Positions 38,670 to 51,944 of a stretch of DNA of 64,000 nucleotides are shown piece after piece. A program made the position numbers and the translations under genes. Source of the stretch: Mimachlamys varia (lineage: Eukaryota > Mollusca > Bivalvia > Pectinida > Pectinidae); assembly GCA_947623455.1 (NCBI GenBank), contig OX392536.1, positions 11,961,282 to 12,025,281 on the forward strand. The letters run 5' to 3'. The notes beneath the pieces are model-generated. The model ran no database searches. It was not told the DNA's origin and saw nothing but the letters and a program-made list of their open reading frames with translations. Every line of letters begins with the position of its first letter. Position 1 is the stretch's first letter.

Positions 38670-38923
38670 CCCATTAACTTAATGGCCATAATGGATTAAT
38701 CACAAAATTGGATCCCATGAAGAAATAAGCTGTCTTTAATTGTATTATTCCTAAACTGTTAATTTATAAAGGAATTCCAGCATGCATCCTGATTCTTTGA
38801 TATCTATGGGGTAAAAACAAGAGCAACATTCATCACATCTGCATTATTGTACTTTATGTATTCGAGGGTGACCATTATAAAAGACAACCTATCAAAAGTT
38901 TCTTGAACTCTGTATACCCAGAA

Positions 38924-38940
38924 GGGGGGGGGGGGGGGGG
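38924..38940 (+). repeat. G17 homopolymer run
   Basis: Seventeen consecutive G inside otherwise AT-rich DNA; potential G-quadruplex or sequencing length uncertainty. Confidence 0.9.
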
Positions 38941-40185
38941 TAATTTGTGTATTCAACATTTGAGATTGAAAAGAAGTGTATGTTATTTTTCTTTACAAGT
39001 CAATGGAATACTGAAATTTGTGATTAAAGGCATTCATATCTATACTCTGTAATATAACTTGTAAGCAACAAGACACCATCGTTATTAAAAACCATGGCAA
39101 AATCTTACACCACAAATCCCTAATTTGCTGTCAAAGGACAACATTTTCTACAAAAGCATATCAGTGAAGACAAGTTTTCTAAAAGCCACCTTCATAATAA
39201 TTAAGTCTATGCCTGCTACTTAAAAACTATAGCCAGAAAGACTTCTAATTACAGAGCATAAAAATGAGGAAACCATTTGCTCATTTCATATAATTCCTGG
39301 TTTTTTATAATGTCCCAAATAAAAAAGAAAGATACAGGATGAACTACCAGAACCTGATGTCTTAAATGATAAAATTAACAGTGATGATAATTAGAAATAG
39401 AATTAAAAGATATGAAAAGACTTAAGTAATATATATATAAATGGGTAGGATTATGAAATTAAATCAATAAGAAAAGTTTTTTATGCAATTACATCAGGAA
39501 AAATTAACTTAAAATGATGAATTTCAATCAATTAAATGAAAAAAATGTATTATGAAAATATTTGTCAACCAGATAGCACCTTTTTTTATTAATGTTTTAC
39601 ATGAAATTAGACACATTTCTTAATGCCAAAAGGGGCTTCAGATAGCACCTTTTTGCTCATTATTATTGAGACAAATTTAGCCGGCTAAACGGAGCTATCG
39701 AACATTTTGACCAAATATGGCAGCTTGAAAAGTAGATATGACTAATTGTACTGTGCAATAAAAAGTACTTATACAGTCCATTATACTCACAAAGTAAAAA
39801 TTCCCTATTGCAAACCATGATTAAAATATAGATATTCAAAACCTTTAAACTTTATTATCTCGAAAAGTAAAAAAAAAATCAGATAGCACCTTCTGGCAAT
39901 GAACCCTCGAATTATTATGAATTTTGAAGCTAGTTCCTTAAGGTCCCCCAAAACAGTCGTGTAAAAAACACTAGAAAGGGATTTCGAAATACCATGCAGG
40001 ATTGAGTTTCTGATGAAACCTTAGAAGTGTGGCAGTCTAAGTTTACAGTTCAAAATTTTACTGTTAAAGAGTTATCGCGGAGGTTTTATCAATTTCATTA
40101 TGTACAGGTAGGTGTTCATGTTGTTAACCAAGATATTGTGTTGCCAATGTGACAGGTTGTCTAGAGTTTGTCTCATTAGTGTTCT

Positions 40186-40339
40186 GGCCCCCGGGGATCA
40201 TGAAACGGACTTAAGTTTAAAATTTTTGACTTAGCACGTTTCATGAACCACTTAATATTGTTGTCTTAGCTTAGTCAAAACTTCAGACTTAAGTTCAAAT
40301 TTTGTCTTAGTCTTAAGTTTGTTTCATGATCCCGGGGCC
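40186..40339. mobile_element. 154-bp MITE-like inverted repeat (GGCCCCGGGATCATGAAAC type)
   Basis: The left end GGCCCCCGGGGATCATGAAA then CGGACTTAAGT is the inverse of the right end ACTTAAGTTTGTTTCATGAT then CCCGGGGCC. The interior repeats ACTTAAG and TTTGACTTAG/GTCTTAG motifs. Similar elements are, to my recollection, common in marine invertebrate genomes. No clear target duplication. Confidence 0.85.
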
Positions 40340-42373
40340 TGGTATACACTGTTGTAATATCGACATGAGAGAGTGACCTACAACATGACACTTCTTTGTG
40401 ACTGAATTATCGACGTGACTTTAGAATCTACAGACATAACACCGTATACCCAGCAGTAAATAGAATCCCTGAGTTATGTTATTCTAGTTGTTCCCGGATC
40501 ACTATGTGGGGTTATTGGTTCGGCGAGGATACACTGACTAGTCAGAGAAGTGATCACGATGATACCAGCGATGAGTTTCTCCACAGCTCTCTCTTAATCA
40601 CTGTAGAGTTTGCGTTTTGGGGTACCAACATACAGCACTCTACATAAAACACGTTTTATTATTTGGATTTCCTGTAACTCATGATGTTTCTGGTAGAACT
40701 TTATGTTTACACGTTACTGTACAAGTTCTCCACTGTTACATTAATATAATTGAGGCACAGTCCCACCTGATGTGTAATAAAATCACTCAGTAAGGGATGT
40801 TAACTATTAGGATTCAATGAGTAGTTCGGGTATAGGAAGGCAACTGGTGATTTGATGCTGAATAAAGATCTGCATTAAAATTTATAGGGTCGTCAGGCTT
40901 GACCCCAAGGCATTAGAAATATTAACAAAAATGTTCATATCCCCGATATTTTGACCCACCAATAATGCTAAATACGATCCGACATACAATGGAGAACACT
41001 TTGAGATAGCCAAATGACATTTTATCGTGTATAGACTATTTATTTATACAAATGCAATAATTACGATCAACTATTAATCTGTCATCGAGATCTGTGAACC
41101 TACTATACAGTATCATAAATATTTCATTTTATTGTGTGCATGTCTCTGAAAACGATAAAATCAACGATGCTAATAGTTCTTTTTAAACATATTTTATTTA
41201 CAACATGATGGTCGGCCCCCTGGAGACGATTTCAGTGTACACGCTACTCTCTCCAGCAGCCGGAATGAGCTGACATGTTGATATCGGATGGACGGCTGAA
41301 CAGTTTTATTGGGGTGACAAAAAAAACAAACATTTTTACATATTCAGAGACATATGTCAATGTACTTTTGATGTTCTCTTCGGGTTTTACAGCTCTGAAA
41401 TAGACAAAACATTTATACGAAATCAGAAATCAAACAACAATAAAATCATGAATGCCACATGCTGGCTTAATGAAGCTACGTGTTGCTTCTAATAATGGCA
41501 AGCTGTTGGAATATTATTTTATGATATTGACTAAAATATGAACATCCATCACTAATGATTGAAAATAGAACATTTCTTTGATCTGTAGATTGTGAAGAAA
41601 TCCCCTGTGTGTTCATCAAAGTTGAGGAATCTTTATACTGCCAAATATATGATGTATATGTCATTAGCAATCATCAAGTTGGCCTTGGTTGTACTTGACC
41701 TATTGGGGACTCCAGGACGGCCGATAAAATCTAAAATCTATACATTTGTATGTATATGTAGTTCTAACGATTCAGACCAGGCTTATGGAATATGTACAAT
41801 TGAGTTCATGTCAACTATCTCAAAATATAAAAGTTGTCAGCCACATTCGTTATAGCTTACTTTCATGCGTATTGCACGCAGGCTATATGTTTCAACTGAA
41901 TTGAAAAATCCCTCCTGCGGGCTATCAATATAATGAAAAGTTTTCCTGAAGATATAAAAACTTGTGAGGGCTATATGAAGGCTGCCAAATCCTGCATTTA
42001 CACGGCTATACGCCTCTTTGAGAGCTGTGCCGTTGATAGGACTTGTAGTAAGTACGAAGCATCACGCGACACGATGCTAAACAATAACAACGAAAAGGTC
42101 AAGGATGGTTGAAACGGACAGTTCACAGTCCAACCTCGGAGGTTTCATCTGTTCACGGAATACGATAACAATTGAAATATTCATACACTGTGTATCGTCG
42201 ATATCGCCTGTTCACGTATATACCATGTATAAACCTTTTTCAAACTCTTAATTGTCTTTCTAAATCTCCACCTGCCTTCGTAATTCTGTAAAAGATCTCT
42301 TCAGAAGATTTTATTCTTTCTATAAATACATAGTTTACACCATGTATCCTTCATTTAGCAATTTAAAATGTCT
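40340..42373. other. Unannotated stretch
   Basis: No repeats or supported genes. Open frames 41476-41670 (minus) and 41592-41855 (plus) are short and featureless. Confidence 0.45.
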
Positions 42374-42712
42374 CGAGCAGTACTCGGCCATTTTATCAAG
42401 CTCATCATACAGTGACCTTCACCGCTTTCGGAAGGCCTCGGCCTTTTTCCTTACAGCTATGCCAAAGTTGCGGTAAGTACCAATAATTACAACAGCTTCC
42501 AAATTTAAAATTTAAACGACAAAATCTTGAACCAGGAATATTTAAAATTATTAACATGATCATTGGGCTTGTATTTAATTTCCCACTAAAAGCTTGCAGT
42601 TTCACATGTTTACCATTTAAATGACAAATATTTAAATTCAGATTTTACTGTTCATATTATCAGTACTTACAGACTGTACAATAGCTTGATAAAATGGCGA
42701 AGTACTGTTCGC
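42374..42712. mobile_element. ~339-bp inverted-repeat element
   Basis: The left end AGTACTCGGCCATTTTATCA then AGCT and the right end AGCTTGATAAAATGGCGAAG then TACT are imperfect inverted repeats extending inward through ATACAGT/ACTGTAC (about 40 bp). The interior is AT-rich and non-coding. MITE-like; target duplication not identified. Confidence 0.75.
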
Positions 42713-44719
42713 TGCATAGCAACTACGTGTTAAAAGAAATGTTGTTTATAGTTTCAATACTATACCAGAAGTTGAGTGGAATTGAACACTGCGAGGCGTT
42801 GTCTCAAAACAAAAGATAAAACTGTGCCCCAGGGAAAATTGTCAACTGTTTAACATGATACAGTTGTTTATCGGGTCATATAATTATAAAAATAGTGTTT
42901 ATGGGTGATTGGTCTAATCAATATCGATATAAAAGTCTCATGTCACCGAAATATCATTACCCCGAAAACGGTAACTTGTTACGTTAACCGCTCACGTTAC
43001 TATGCCTATGGATTATCTGGAGGTATCTAGGGAGACTAAAGGATCGAGTCCAGAACAGGGAAACAAAACGACACAAGGTCGTGTGACAATACGGAGAAGG
43101 TATTGTCTCGTCAACTACCAAAACAAATAAATAAAGACAGAAAAATTGTTATTCTGCAAGAGATCTTATAGAAGCTTCTGAAAATCAATCATGCAATTGA
43201 TTACATCTGGTCAAGCTATTTCTGATATCCATCAACCGCCAGGGGGATAATGTCTCCAGTAGGAATGTCCGTGGAATCCCCGCGTCTCCACCCTGGAGGA
43301 GCGTGTCGCGCCGTGTCGACGTGAGCTTATGGAAATACATTTATTTTCTCCGGGGACCTATACCTTCACAATCACATGGTCATCAGTGCCGAACGGTCAA
43401 GATACACGTTCTTTGATCACATAATGATTTAGAATTCTCTAGTGCTTTTATTTCCTTTCGGAACTCCTCGGATCCCTGATCAAAGTCCTGTGCTATCCGT
43501 AAGGGCTGGAGGGACAAGTTTTTCAAAATATGTTGTTAAGGAATACTTTAGAATGTAGTTTTATTTCTAAGTTCTTTTTATGTTCAGATATACTAGTATA
43601 TTCAAAGTGAATCCCCGTTTGTGATAAGAGCTTTTATGTTGCAATGTTTTTTTTGGAAAAGCACGATTATCAAAATAATCTTAAATCTTGGTTCGGCTAA
43701 CTAGGCTTTCGTAAAAGTGGACTTATTTGATGTGCTCGATTTGTTTCCCCGTCACAGTGGAAATGTCTAGCTCAATAAAGACAAATATCTATTACTCAGT
43801 ATAAATGGTAAATTTGGCTTTGAACTAAAACGTTTATGATATACGTGTAGTGATAATGGACATATTTAGGACTAGACGGCTATTAATAACCCTCCAAACA
43901 GTTCTACCGGTACGGTGTCTATTTCTGTAATGCATAACTTCCGGTTGCTGTCTTCCGCTATCTTCCGGCGGGTTGAAATCAAAAGACGGGGAATTCGTTT
44001 CCATATATAAACTGTTTTATCTCGTGATTTATTGGTTAAGGGTACTGTTTAAATGTCATGTCACCTACTGTTCACGGTACACGTCACCATGATGTTCTCT
44101 GTCCCCTCATTACATCTCCTGCTGTGATCCAATCTGAAACTATCTACACTGAGCTAGACCAATCGTTGTTCGTACACTTCAACACCCGGGAAATACAGAG
44201 TTTCAGCGGACATTCGTTTGGATATACGTGTTCTTAAATCTACAGATAATTAACATTGATAACAATATATGTGTGGGTTTAATCAGTCCTTTGATGTATT
44301 CCAATCTGATTAAATTTGTTTCATTAAGCTCTCGTGGTCTGATAAAGGTTTGTGGTGCCCTTTAGACATATCATCGTATACGTATTTGATGGAAGATACA
44401 CCTAACGAACTTGTCGGGATACTACAGACTCGCTATGAGTACCTGTAATATCTAATTGTATGACCAAATCAACGCGTGACATACATGTGTACACTATAGA
44501 GTTATGTAATATAGAAATAATTACTGGAATAAAACTCCTCCCGTGGGAGACAGACTGTTTTGACTGATAATGTACATGTATGAAGCGTCCGTCTTACATC
44601 CCGGACCTTTACTTCGTACTAGGACGTCTTACAGACGATACGTTTTCTTTATTTTATGTTATCTGACGGCGGATAATTTAAGATTTGAACTGTTACTAAA
44701 TGGTAGTAAATAGTTTTAT
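42713..44719. other. Unannotated stretch
   Basis: No tandem repeats, inverted repeats or open frames of note seen. Confidence 0.45.
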
Positions 44720-46452
44720 ATTTACGTTTACTGAGCAAAAGGACATCGGACGGACGTTACGTTTACTGGGTACTAGGACGTCTGACGGACGTTACGTTTA
44801 CTGGGCACTAGGACGTCTGACGGACGTTACGTTTACTGGGTACTAGGACGTCTGACGGACGTTACGTTTACTGGGTACTAGGACGTCTGACAGACGTTAC
44901 GTTTACTGGGTACTAGGACGTCTGACAGACGTTACGTTTACTGGGTACTAGGACGTCTGACGGACGTTACGTTTACTGGGTACTAGGACGTCTGACGGAC
45001 GTTACTTTTACTGGGTACTAGGACGTCTGACGGACGTTACGTTTACTGGGTACTAGGACGTCTGACGGACGTTACGTTTACTGGGTACTAGGACGTCTGA
45101 CGGACGTTACGTTTACTGGGTACTAGGACGTCTGACGGACGTTACGTTTACTGGGTACTAGGACGTCTGACGGACGTTACTTTTACTGGGTACTAGGACG
45201 TCTGACGGACGTTACGTTTACTGGTACTAGGAAGTCTGACAGACGTTACGTTTACTGGGTACTAGGACGTCTGACGGACGTTACGTTTACTGGGTACTAG
45301 GACGTCTGACGGACGTTATTTTTACTGGGTACTAGGACGTCTGACAGACTTTATGTTTACTGGGTACTAGGACGTCTGACAGACGTTACGTTTACTGGGT
45401 ACTAGGACGTCTGACGGACGTTATGTTTACTGGGTACTAGAACGTCTGACGGACGTTACTTTTACTGGGTACTAGGACGTCTGACGGACGTTACTTTTAC
45501 TGGGTACTAGGATGTCTGACGGACGTTATGTTTACTGGGTACTAGGACGTCTGACGGACGTTATGTTTACTGGGTACTAGGACGTCTGACAAACGTTACG
45601 TTTACTGGGTACTAGGACGTCTGACGGACGTTATGTTTACTGGGTACTAGGACGTCTGAGGGACGTTACGTTTACTGGGTACTAGGACGTCTGACGGACG
45701 TTACGTTTACTGGTACTAGGACGTCTGACAGACGTTACTTTTACTGGGTACTAGGACGTCTGACGGACGATATGTTTACTGGGTACTAGGACGTCTGACG
45801 GACGTTACTTTTACTGGTACTAGGACGTCTGACAGACGTTACTTTTACTGGTACTAGGACGTCTGACAGACGTTACGTTTACTGATAACTAGGACGTCTG
45901 ACAGACGTTACGTTTACTGGGTACTAGGATGTCTGACGGACGTTACGTTTACTGGTACTAGGACGTCTGACGGACGTTACTTTTACTGGTACTAGGATGT
46001 CTGACGGACGTTACGTTTACTGATACTAGGACGTCTGACGGACGTTACGTTTACTGGTACTAGGATGTCTGACGGACGTTACGTTTACTGGGTACTAGGA
46101 CGTCTGACGGACGTTACTTTTACTGGTACTAGGACGTCTGACAGACGTTACTTTTACTGGGTACTAGGACGTCTGACGGACGTAACGTTTACTGGGTACT
46201 AGGACGTCTGACGGACGTTACTTTTACTGGTACTAGGACGTCTGACAGACGTTACTTTTACTGGGTACTAGGACGTCTGACGGATGTTACTTTTACTGGT
46301 ACTAGGACGTCTGACGGACGTTACGTTTACTGGGTATTAGGACGTCTGACGGACGTTACGTTACTGGGTACTAGGACGTCTGACGGACGATTCGTTGACT
46401 GAGTACTAGGACATCGAAGGGACGAAAGTTTGCTGGGTTTTGGGACGTCTGT
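44720..46452 (+). repeat. 35-bp CpG-rich satellite array (about 49 monomers)
   Basis: Unit ACTGGGTACTAGGACGTCTG plus ACGGACGTTACGTTT. About five CpG per monomer contrast with AT-rich flanks. The GACGTC palindrome recurs in nearly every unit. Variants: GACAGAC for GACGGAC, ACTTTT for ACGTTT, and a single-base-short ACTGGTACT form that becomes common after ~45700. Monomers at both edges (44720-44760 and 46370-46452) are strongly diverged, the centre is homogeneous. No open frame. Confidence 0.97.
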
Positions 46453-46672
46453 TTTATGATGTATTTGCTCTTGTACTAGGTCGTCTGATACATTAATGCA
46501 TTGTCATTTGACAATGATGGGAAACGTGTTGACATTTGAAAAAATATTATTAGCAAATACAATTTTTTCATTCGACGCAACTATTATCCCCTTCCCATTG
46601 ACATGTCATTAATCCATTAAAACCCACCTTGTTATCTCCACATCGTCGGAGATCCAAGGTACACTTCTCTAA

Positions 46673-46873
46673 TGTTTGTGTACCGTGGGCTAGAATTGAA
46701 AGAGAATCTTGTTTTCGTACTGATAGTATCCAGCCAGGATACCCCGTTTGTACATTGTAGCTATACGATACACCCTGCGAGAAACGACCGTTCTGATTGG
46801 TCGAAATCTCCGAATAGACTTCTATTCGCGAGGACGTGATTCTTCGTCTGTTTAAGCCCACGGTACACAAAAT
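46673..46873. mobile_element. ~200-bp element with 17-bp terminal inverted repeats
   Basis: TTTGTGTACCGTGGGCT at the left and AGCCCACGGTACACAAA at the right are exact complements. It lies within a 100-codon minus-strand frame (46568-46870) that I do not accept as a gene. Interior non-repetitive. Confidence 0.65.
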
Positions 46874-47667
46874 GCAAGTGTCCAGTGGGTTTCCGACGAT
46901 GCTGCCTCCACCAAATGTCCGGGTTTAATGCCCCCTAAACTACTGCTGTTTCTGTGTGAATGACTTGTTAAAATTCTAACTCATTTGAGATGTAACGCGA
47001 CATCTGATTGATCATCCTGACACGATTCGCTTGCAAGGCTTGTTTCGGTTTGGTATGGACCATGTTCTTATCTACGATAGAATCATGATCAATCGTGTTA
47101 AGCTCCGTCACTTCAGCCACGGCCCGATTCCAACCAAAAGGAAATCGTGTCAAACTCGCCACCTGATGACATTCCACTGATAAGACTTGCAAGCAACAAA
47201 GCAGAGAGGACCGATGGAATGTGTTTGTTGATTAAATTAAGAATAAAAAAAAGACATTCCTTGTTCTTACTTGCATGTGTTCAATGAAAAAACATATATC
47301 AACTGCGCTGAGGCGTCTATTTATAGTGTAGATCCAAACTCAAATGAAACATTTTACATGTGTCGTATGATTTTTGCACAAAAGTCTGATTAAAATTTAA
47401 CACATATTGTCGTTACGCACTAATTGGCATGCATACTAATAAGTAAGCATTGAAATGTAAAAAGGACATATCGCACCTACATGTATAGTGGGTTTAGACC
47501 TTTTAGACATTTTGTTATTGTCACCAATATCTATTGTGACGTTACCAATGTCATTACTGTCTTCACTTGATTTGCTGTTCAAATACTGTTAGAAATAATT
47601 AACAAAGTAACATAAAGTACAATAATTCAATCAAAATGTAAATACAAGTAATGAACGTTTTAGCAGC
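46874..47667. other. Unannotated stretch
   Basis: A 74-codon minus frame (46968-47192) lies in a somewhat GC-richer patch without recognised motif. Otherwise AT-rich. Confidence 0.4.
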
Positions 47668-47762
47668 TGTTGTTACAATCCTATCACACATGTTGTTACA
47701 ATCCTATAACACATGTTGTTACAATCCTATAACACATATTGTTACAGTCTATAATACACATT
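47668..47762 (+). repeat. 23-bp minisatellite, four copies
   Basis: TGTTGTTACAATCCTATAAC plus ACA repeated four times, the last copy diverged. Confidence 0.92.
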
Positions 47763-48399
47763 GCTGTTGATGACAAACTTAACATTCATTGCTTAAATAC
47801 GCCTGTTTACCGTTGCTATGTTTGCGAAAACAACGGTACTTGGACACGCTTGAATGGGGCTCTCAAGGGAGGATTTCTGCGTATCGAATTCATAGAAAAC
47901 ATTTTTGAATGTTAACCAGAGAAGATATAATCACATTTAGGTAAAAATTCAACTTAACCTAGAGTGCAAATATTGTTATCATCATTATTTTTTTTGTCAA
48001 AGGGTATTTGCTGATAACTGTTATTACATTTTGATAAGCAGCTTTAAAAGATAAAATATCTACTTCAACCTTGTCTCCGTTCATAATACAGAAATTCGAT
48101 TCGGCAGACAAACTACACAATTCGACTATACGTCAGTGTATTCTGTCACGGGAGGTTGCGTGCTCTATTAGTGTGCTTTCAAACAATTTTGCTGTTGACA
48201 AATATTTACTGGGTCGGATGTGCATACAGTGTAAGCTGGTCTATTACCAGGCCACTTTCATGTGCAACCGACTTCAAGTAAGAATACAAAGGCAACGGCG
48301 CGTTTGGTTGGGTAGGGAGGGAAAGTGAAATGTTACATGGTGGGATATAAGAACCTTGCTGATGGTACCCCACAGTATGGGTAGGGGGGAATTGTAGGT
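47763..48399. other. Unannotated stretch
   Basis: AT-rich; an 85-codon open frame (48071-48328) without recognised motif. Confidence 0.4.
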
Positions 48400-48682
48400 G
48401 AAAGTAGATGTCTTTGAATATGCTCATAATTATGCTCACTTGAGGAATGCTGACTCGGTTCTCACTTTGAGGACGATGTTTACTTAGATGTGACCAAGAT
48501 TTACATGGCGGGTGTCGTCGATGAAGCAGTAGACGCTTACTCTTCCGGAACACCTGGTCTTCTTCTCTCGCACTTTTTCAGGGGTCTCCATTTAAATCTT
48601 TCCATTGTTCATAATTTAACCGACTGTGAGTTTGGAATATAGTTTTGTTGGTGCTTCGGTATTCTCTGACTTTTTTTTTTTT
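48400..48682 (-). mobile_element. ~348-bp dispersed family, copy E
   Basis: Contains GATGAAGCAGTAGACGCTTA, CTTCCGGAACACCTGGTCTT and the T-rich end CGGTATTCTCTGAC then a T run. The end next to GGCGACCATAAAAC is missing. Confidence 0.87.
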
Positions 48683-51600
48683 ATTTTACTCCGATAGTAA
48701 ATCGAAATCAATGAGATTAAAATAGACCTAATATTTGGAAATACTTTCTTGGTAATTTGCGTCACAATTAAGTTGTAAACTTTTAGATGTTTAAATGATA
48801 TTTAGATGTTTCAGAATATTGAAAACGAACATAAAAAAATTACCAGAATGTTGCTTTTTGCGCGTTTGCAGAATACTGCGATAGATAATAAAAACAATGA
48901 ATGCCATGTTTTGTTTGTTTAATATACACGGAATGATAGACGAGCCTTCGATTTTTGAATAAATCTCTCTTTCAATTGATAACCACAGAATAACAGAACG
49001 TACTCATCACAACGTATGCACATTGAACAACGATCACATCTGGATCAAATTTTCAAAATTTCCATCGCCGATCGACAAATTTATGTGGCGTACCACGTAG
49101 CCAAAACAAAAATCTTACCGTCTGCGGAATGACGAGTTATGGCATTATGTCAGATCTTTTTAATCAAACATCTTCCCGTTGCATGTAGCGAAATATACTC
49201 CTGTACCCTCCATTTTGAACTATTTACTTTTTTAGATATTCATATGCCTGGCTTAGAGGCATGGTGAAACATCGACAAAATTAACAATTAAATTGGATTC
49301 AAGCATACAGCAAAGTTAAATGTTACTTGGTATATCGTCACAAAGCAAAAACTGGCCTTTCCTATCACGATAGATTGTTTTAAGCGATTGCCGGTTTTAC
49401 TTTATTGGGCGAATGTACAGCACGTGGGATGATGTTATTTGGCACTTCCGGCAGTGTTTTTTTCAGGTAATTTAATGATTTTGAAAGAATTGTCAACAAA
49501 GTTTAATTTGTGTTGTATAAATTCTGATGGAATTCGTATATATTATACACTTCCGTGTGATCGGACAGTATTAACTCGCTGATTATACCGATTCGTTCTC
49601 GGCTTCGCACCTGTCAAACATTGCTAACGTAAACTGTTGCCATTGTAAACATGTTTGGCAGTTGAGGCACATGGGTATCAAAATACATTTCTCAAAACTT
49701 AATTAGTAATTAGGTAACCGCATCGTAAATGTAAATTACGTTATGCCGGTGTTATTATTTTTATTTTATGCAGTTATTTGACCCGAATCGTACATTTACA
49801 TGACAAATGACCCATTTTAATATAAAATAATCCCCCTTTATTGCCTTCACGAGATACAGGTAACTACTTTTACCTGAACTGAAAACAGCATGCAATGGAC
49901 GACATTTTTTAGAGGGGGTACCTGCGTATTTCTCCCTGAAACTCTGATTTACAGACTAATATCGAAATTTTAACACTGGGCTATCATTCTATGAACACTG
50001 CAGTAACTTTGTATTATTTTTTTGAAATGTTTCAAATAACTATATGAAAAATATTTGCGCACTCCCATTTTGATTTTATTTACTGAATATTTTTTTAGTA
50101 AGACCAATATTTTTTTAATTTTGGAGGCTGAACTGCATTTTAAATCAATATTAAACATAATGGGATAAAGCTTATGCTATATACTGGAAGGAAACATTAA
50201 AATTCCAATATTATCATTTTCAACAAGGTGACAACCAATATGGCTGTACCTAGTCCTTAAGCATTAGGGTGCAGGGCACGGTTTTTAGGCAGAACGAGCG
50301 AGCATTATTGTCCGAGAATGTACGTACGGCTCTTAGTCAAAGACAAGTGTCGCTTCATCGCCGACATGATAGACTGCCAATCAATTGATGAAAATATGTT
50401 GTAGTAAAAAGGTGGACTTTGTTGTAGATTTCTCTGAAAGAGGGGGGTAACTTAACATTTGTACATACGTTTCCGGTTTCGAAATATGTAAATTCAAAAT
50501 TTTGACATCAAATTGCAGGCATTTCATAGGGAAAATGGCAAAATCCAATTCAAATCACAGGCCGTTTGTTAAGTCCACATAGGTCACCATGTTGAAGATG
50601 TTCGTGACAATTTTCGGCAATATACACGCTCAATACTCAGTTCTGTACTCGATACTCAGCATGAACAAAATAGCTCTGCATGCGCTCGTGCGTCATTTTA
50701 ACAACGGTATATAAAACTGGATCTACCGACGGCCAGATCCGCTGTCGGTTCCTCCGCCGTTTACGGCTTATTAAATTGAATTATTACAACCCTCTGTCGC
50801 TGTAACAGTGACCTATAGTGAAGTTTCCATTTCATTAGAAGCATGCATGTTGCTACAAAAACAACATTTTGTACGTGCAGCGTCGCCATCATCATATACC
50901 AGACAGGCTAAGTTGAGACCTGGAAGGTGACTATTAACAAGAACGTGACAGATACGTGTGGTATGATACAGCTTAAACAAACAGTGTGTAGGAATAAAAA
51001 CGGTCACCATCACTACATGTACACTTGGTAGGCATTCGTGAGTCTGACACAGTGCTTTCACATGCCGATCAAAGTTTAATGATCATTACCAAAACGCACA
51101 TTGTATATTTAATATCTGAAGCGGATGAAGGTTCTCTACATGAACAGGAACAGCATCATATCACATTGATACAGCCCGTCATGTATATTCATAAAGCAAT
51201 TGTATCCATATGTAAATTCATCTGAGAAAAAGCTGTTTTCATAATGCAGTTCTAAACTTGACATATTCTTCATTTAACTCTATTGCAGTTACACGCGTCT
51301 TCTTATTGCTTTCCTGCAGTATTGTATATATTGTTATTTATGAATAACATTATATTTGAAAGCGTTTTGTGAAGCTTTGTTACCGGAGCAGTTGGTCGCC
51401 ATATTTTGGTTGGTTGGGCTTGTTTTTACGCCCTTTTAACAGCCAGGGTACTTTAAGGAAGGCCTCCCGGTGTGAGCGATGTGGGTGTGTGTGTTGAGAG
51501 CGAGCGTATGTGTACGCCTTCTTTCGATGGTCCAGATCTTTTACAGATTTGTGCTACCACATTGAAGTATACTGCCCACGGCGGCCCCAGCAAAACACCT

Positions 51601-51944
51601 CACCCGGTCACATTATACTGACAACGGGCGAACCAGTCGTTCTACTTCCATTATGCTGAGCGTCAAGCAGGAAGTAATAACTACCATCGTTAGAGACTCT
51701 GGTAGGTTTTGGCCCGGGGACAGAACCCATAGCCTTCCTCACAGGGGCGAACGCCCAACTAAAGGCCAAAAGACAGGTTGTGTCAGGAGTGACATTAGGA
51801 AGGAGAAAGTTTTTTTTAGAAAGAATGGAAAAGATAAGATCCAAAGTTTAGTCGCCTTCTACAATCATACAAAGGTGTTAAAAGGTACAATTCTTATGCC
51901 CTACCTGCAGGGCCGCGTCACCATATCAACGCGCGCAATAAACT
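48683..51944. other. Unannotated stretch
   Basis: Mostly AT-rich. A small dyad near 50729 (ACCGACGG and CTGTCGGT). The part from ~51600 (GGCCCGGGGACAGAACCC near 51711) is GC-richer and may be the body of the SINE whose tRNA-like head is at 51945. No supported gene. Confidence 0.4.

Larger units (their letters stand above)
36767..39908. mobile_element. 3.14-kb element with 29-bp perfect terminal inverted repeats
   Basis: The left end 36767-36795 (GAGGGTTCATTGCCAG then AAGGTGCTATCTG) and the right end 39880-39908 are exact reverse complements. The AGGTGCTATCTG motif recurs subterminally in the same inward orientation: 36913, 36951 (variant) and 36977 (variant) on the left, 39570 and 39638 inverted on the right. 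I see no target duplication. The interior holds decayed coding-like stretches, a copy of the ~348-bp dispersed family (38363-38669) and a G17 run. No intact transposase frame exists, so it is a dead or non-autonomous DNA transposon of a family I do not recognise. Confidence 0.85.

Noticed and set aside
46968..47192. Possible LTR/primer-binding-site remnant near CATTTGGTGGAGGCAGC on the minus strand
   Set aside because: No second LTR, no gag or pol similarity; motif alone is insufficient.
18012..48682. Regular ~10-kb spacing of same-orientation copies B, C, D and E (18012, 28052, 38363, 48400)
   Set aside because: Striking, but intervening sequences do not correspond and the later copies break the pattern; most likely chance.
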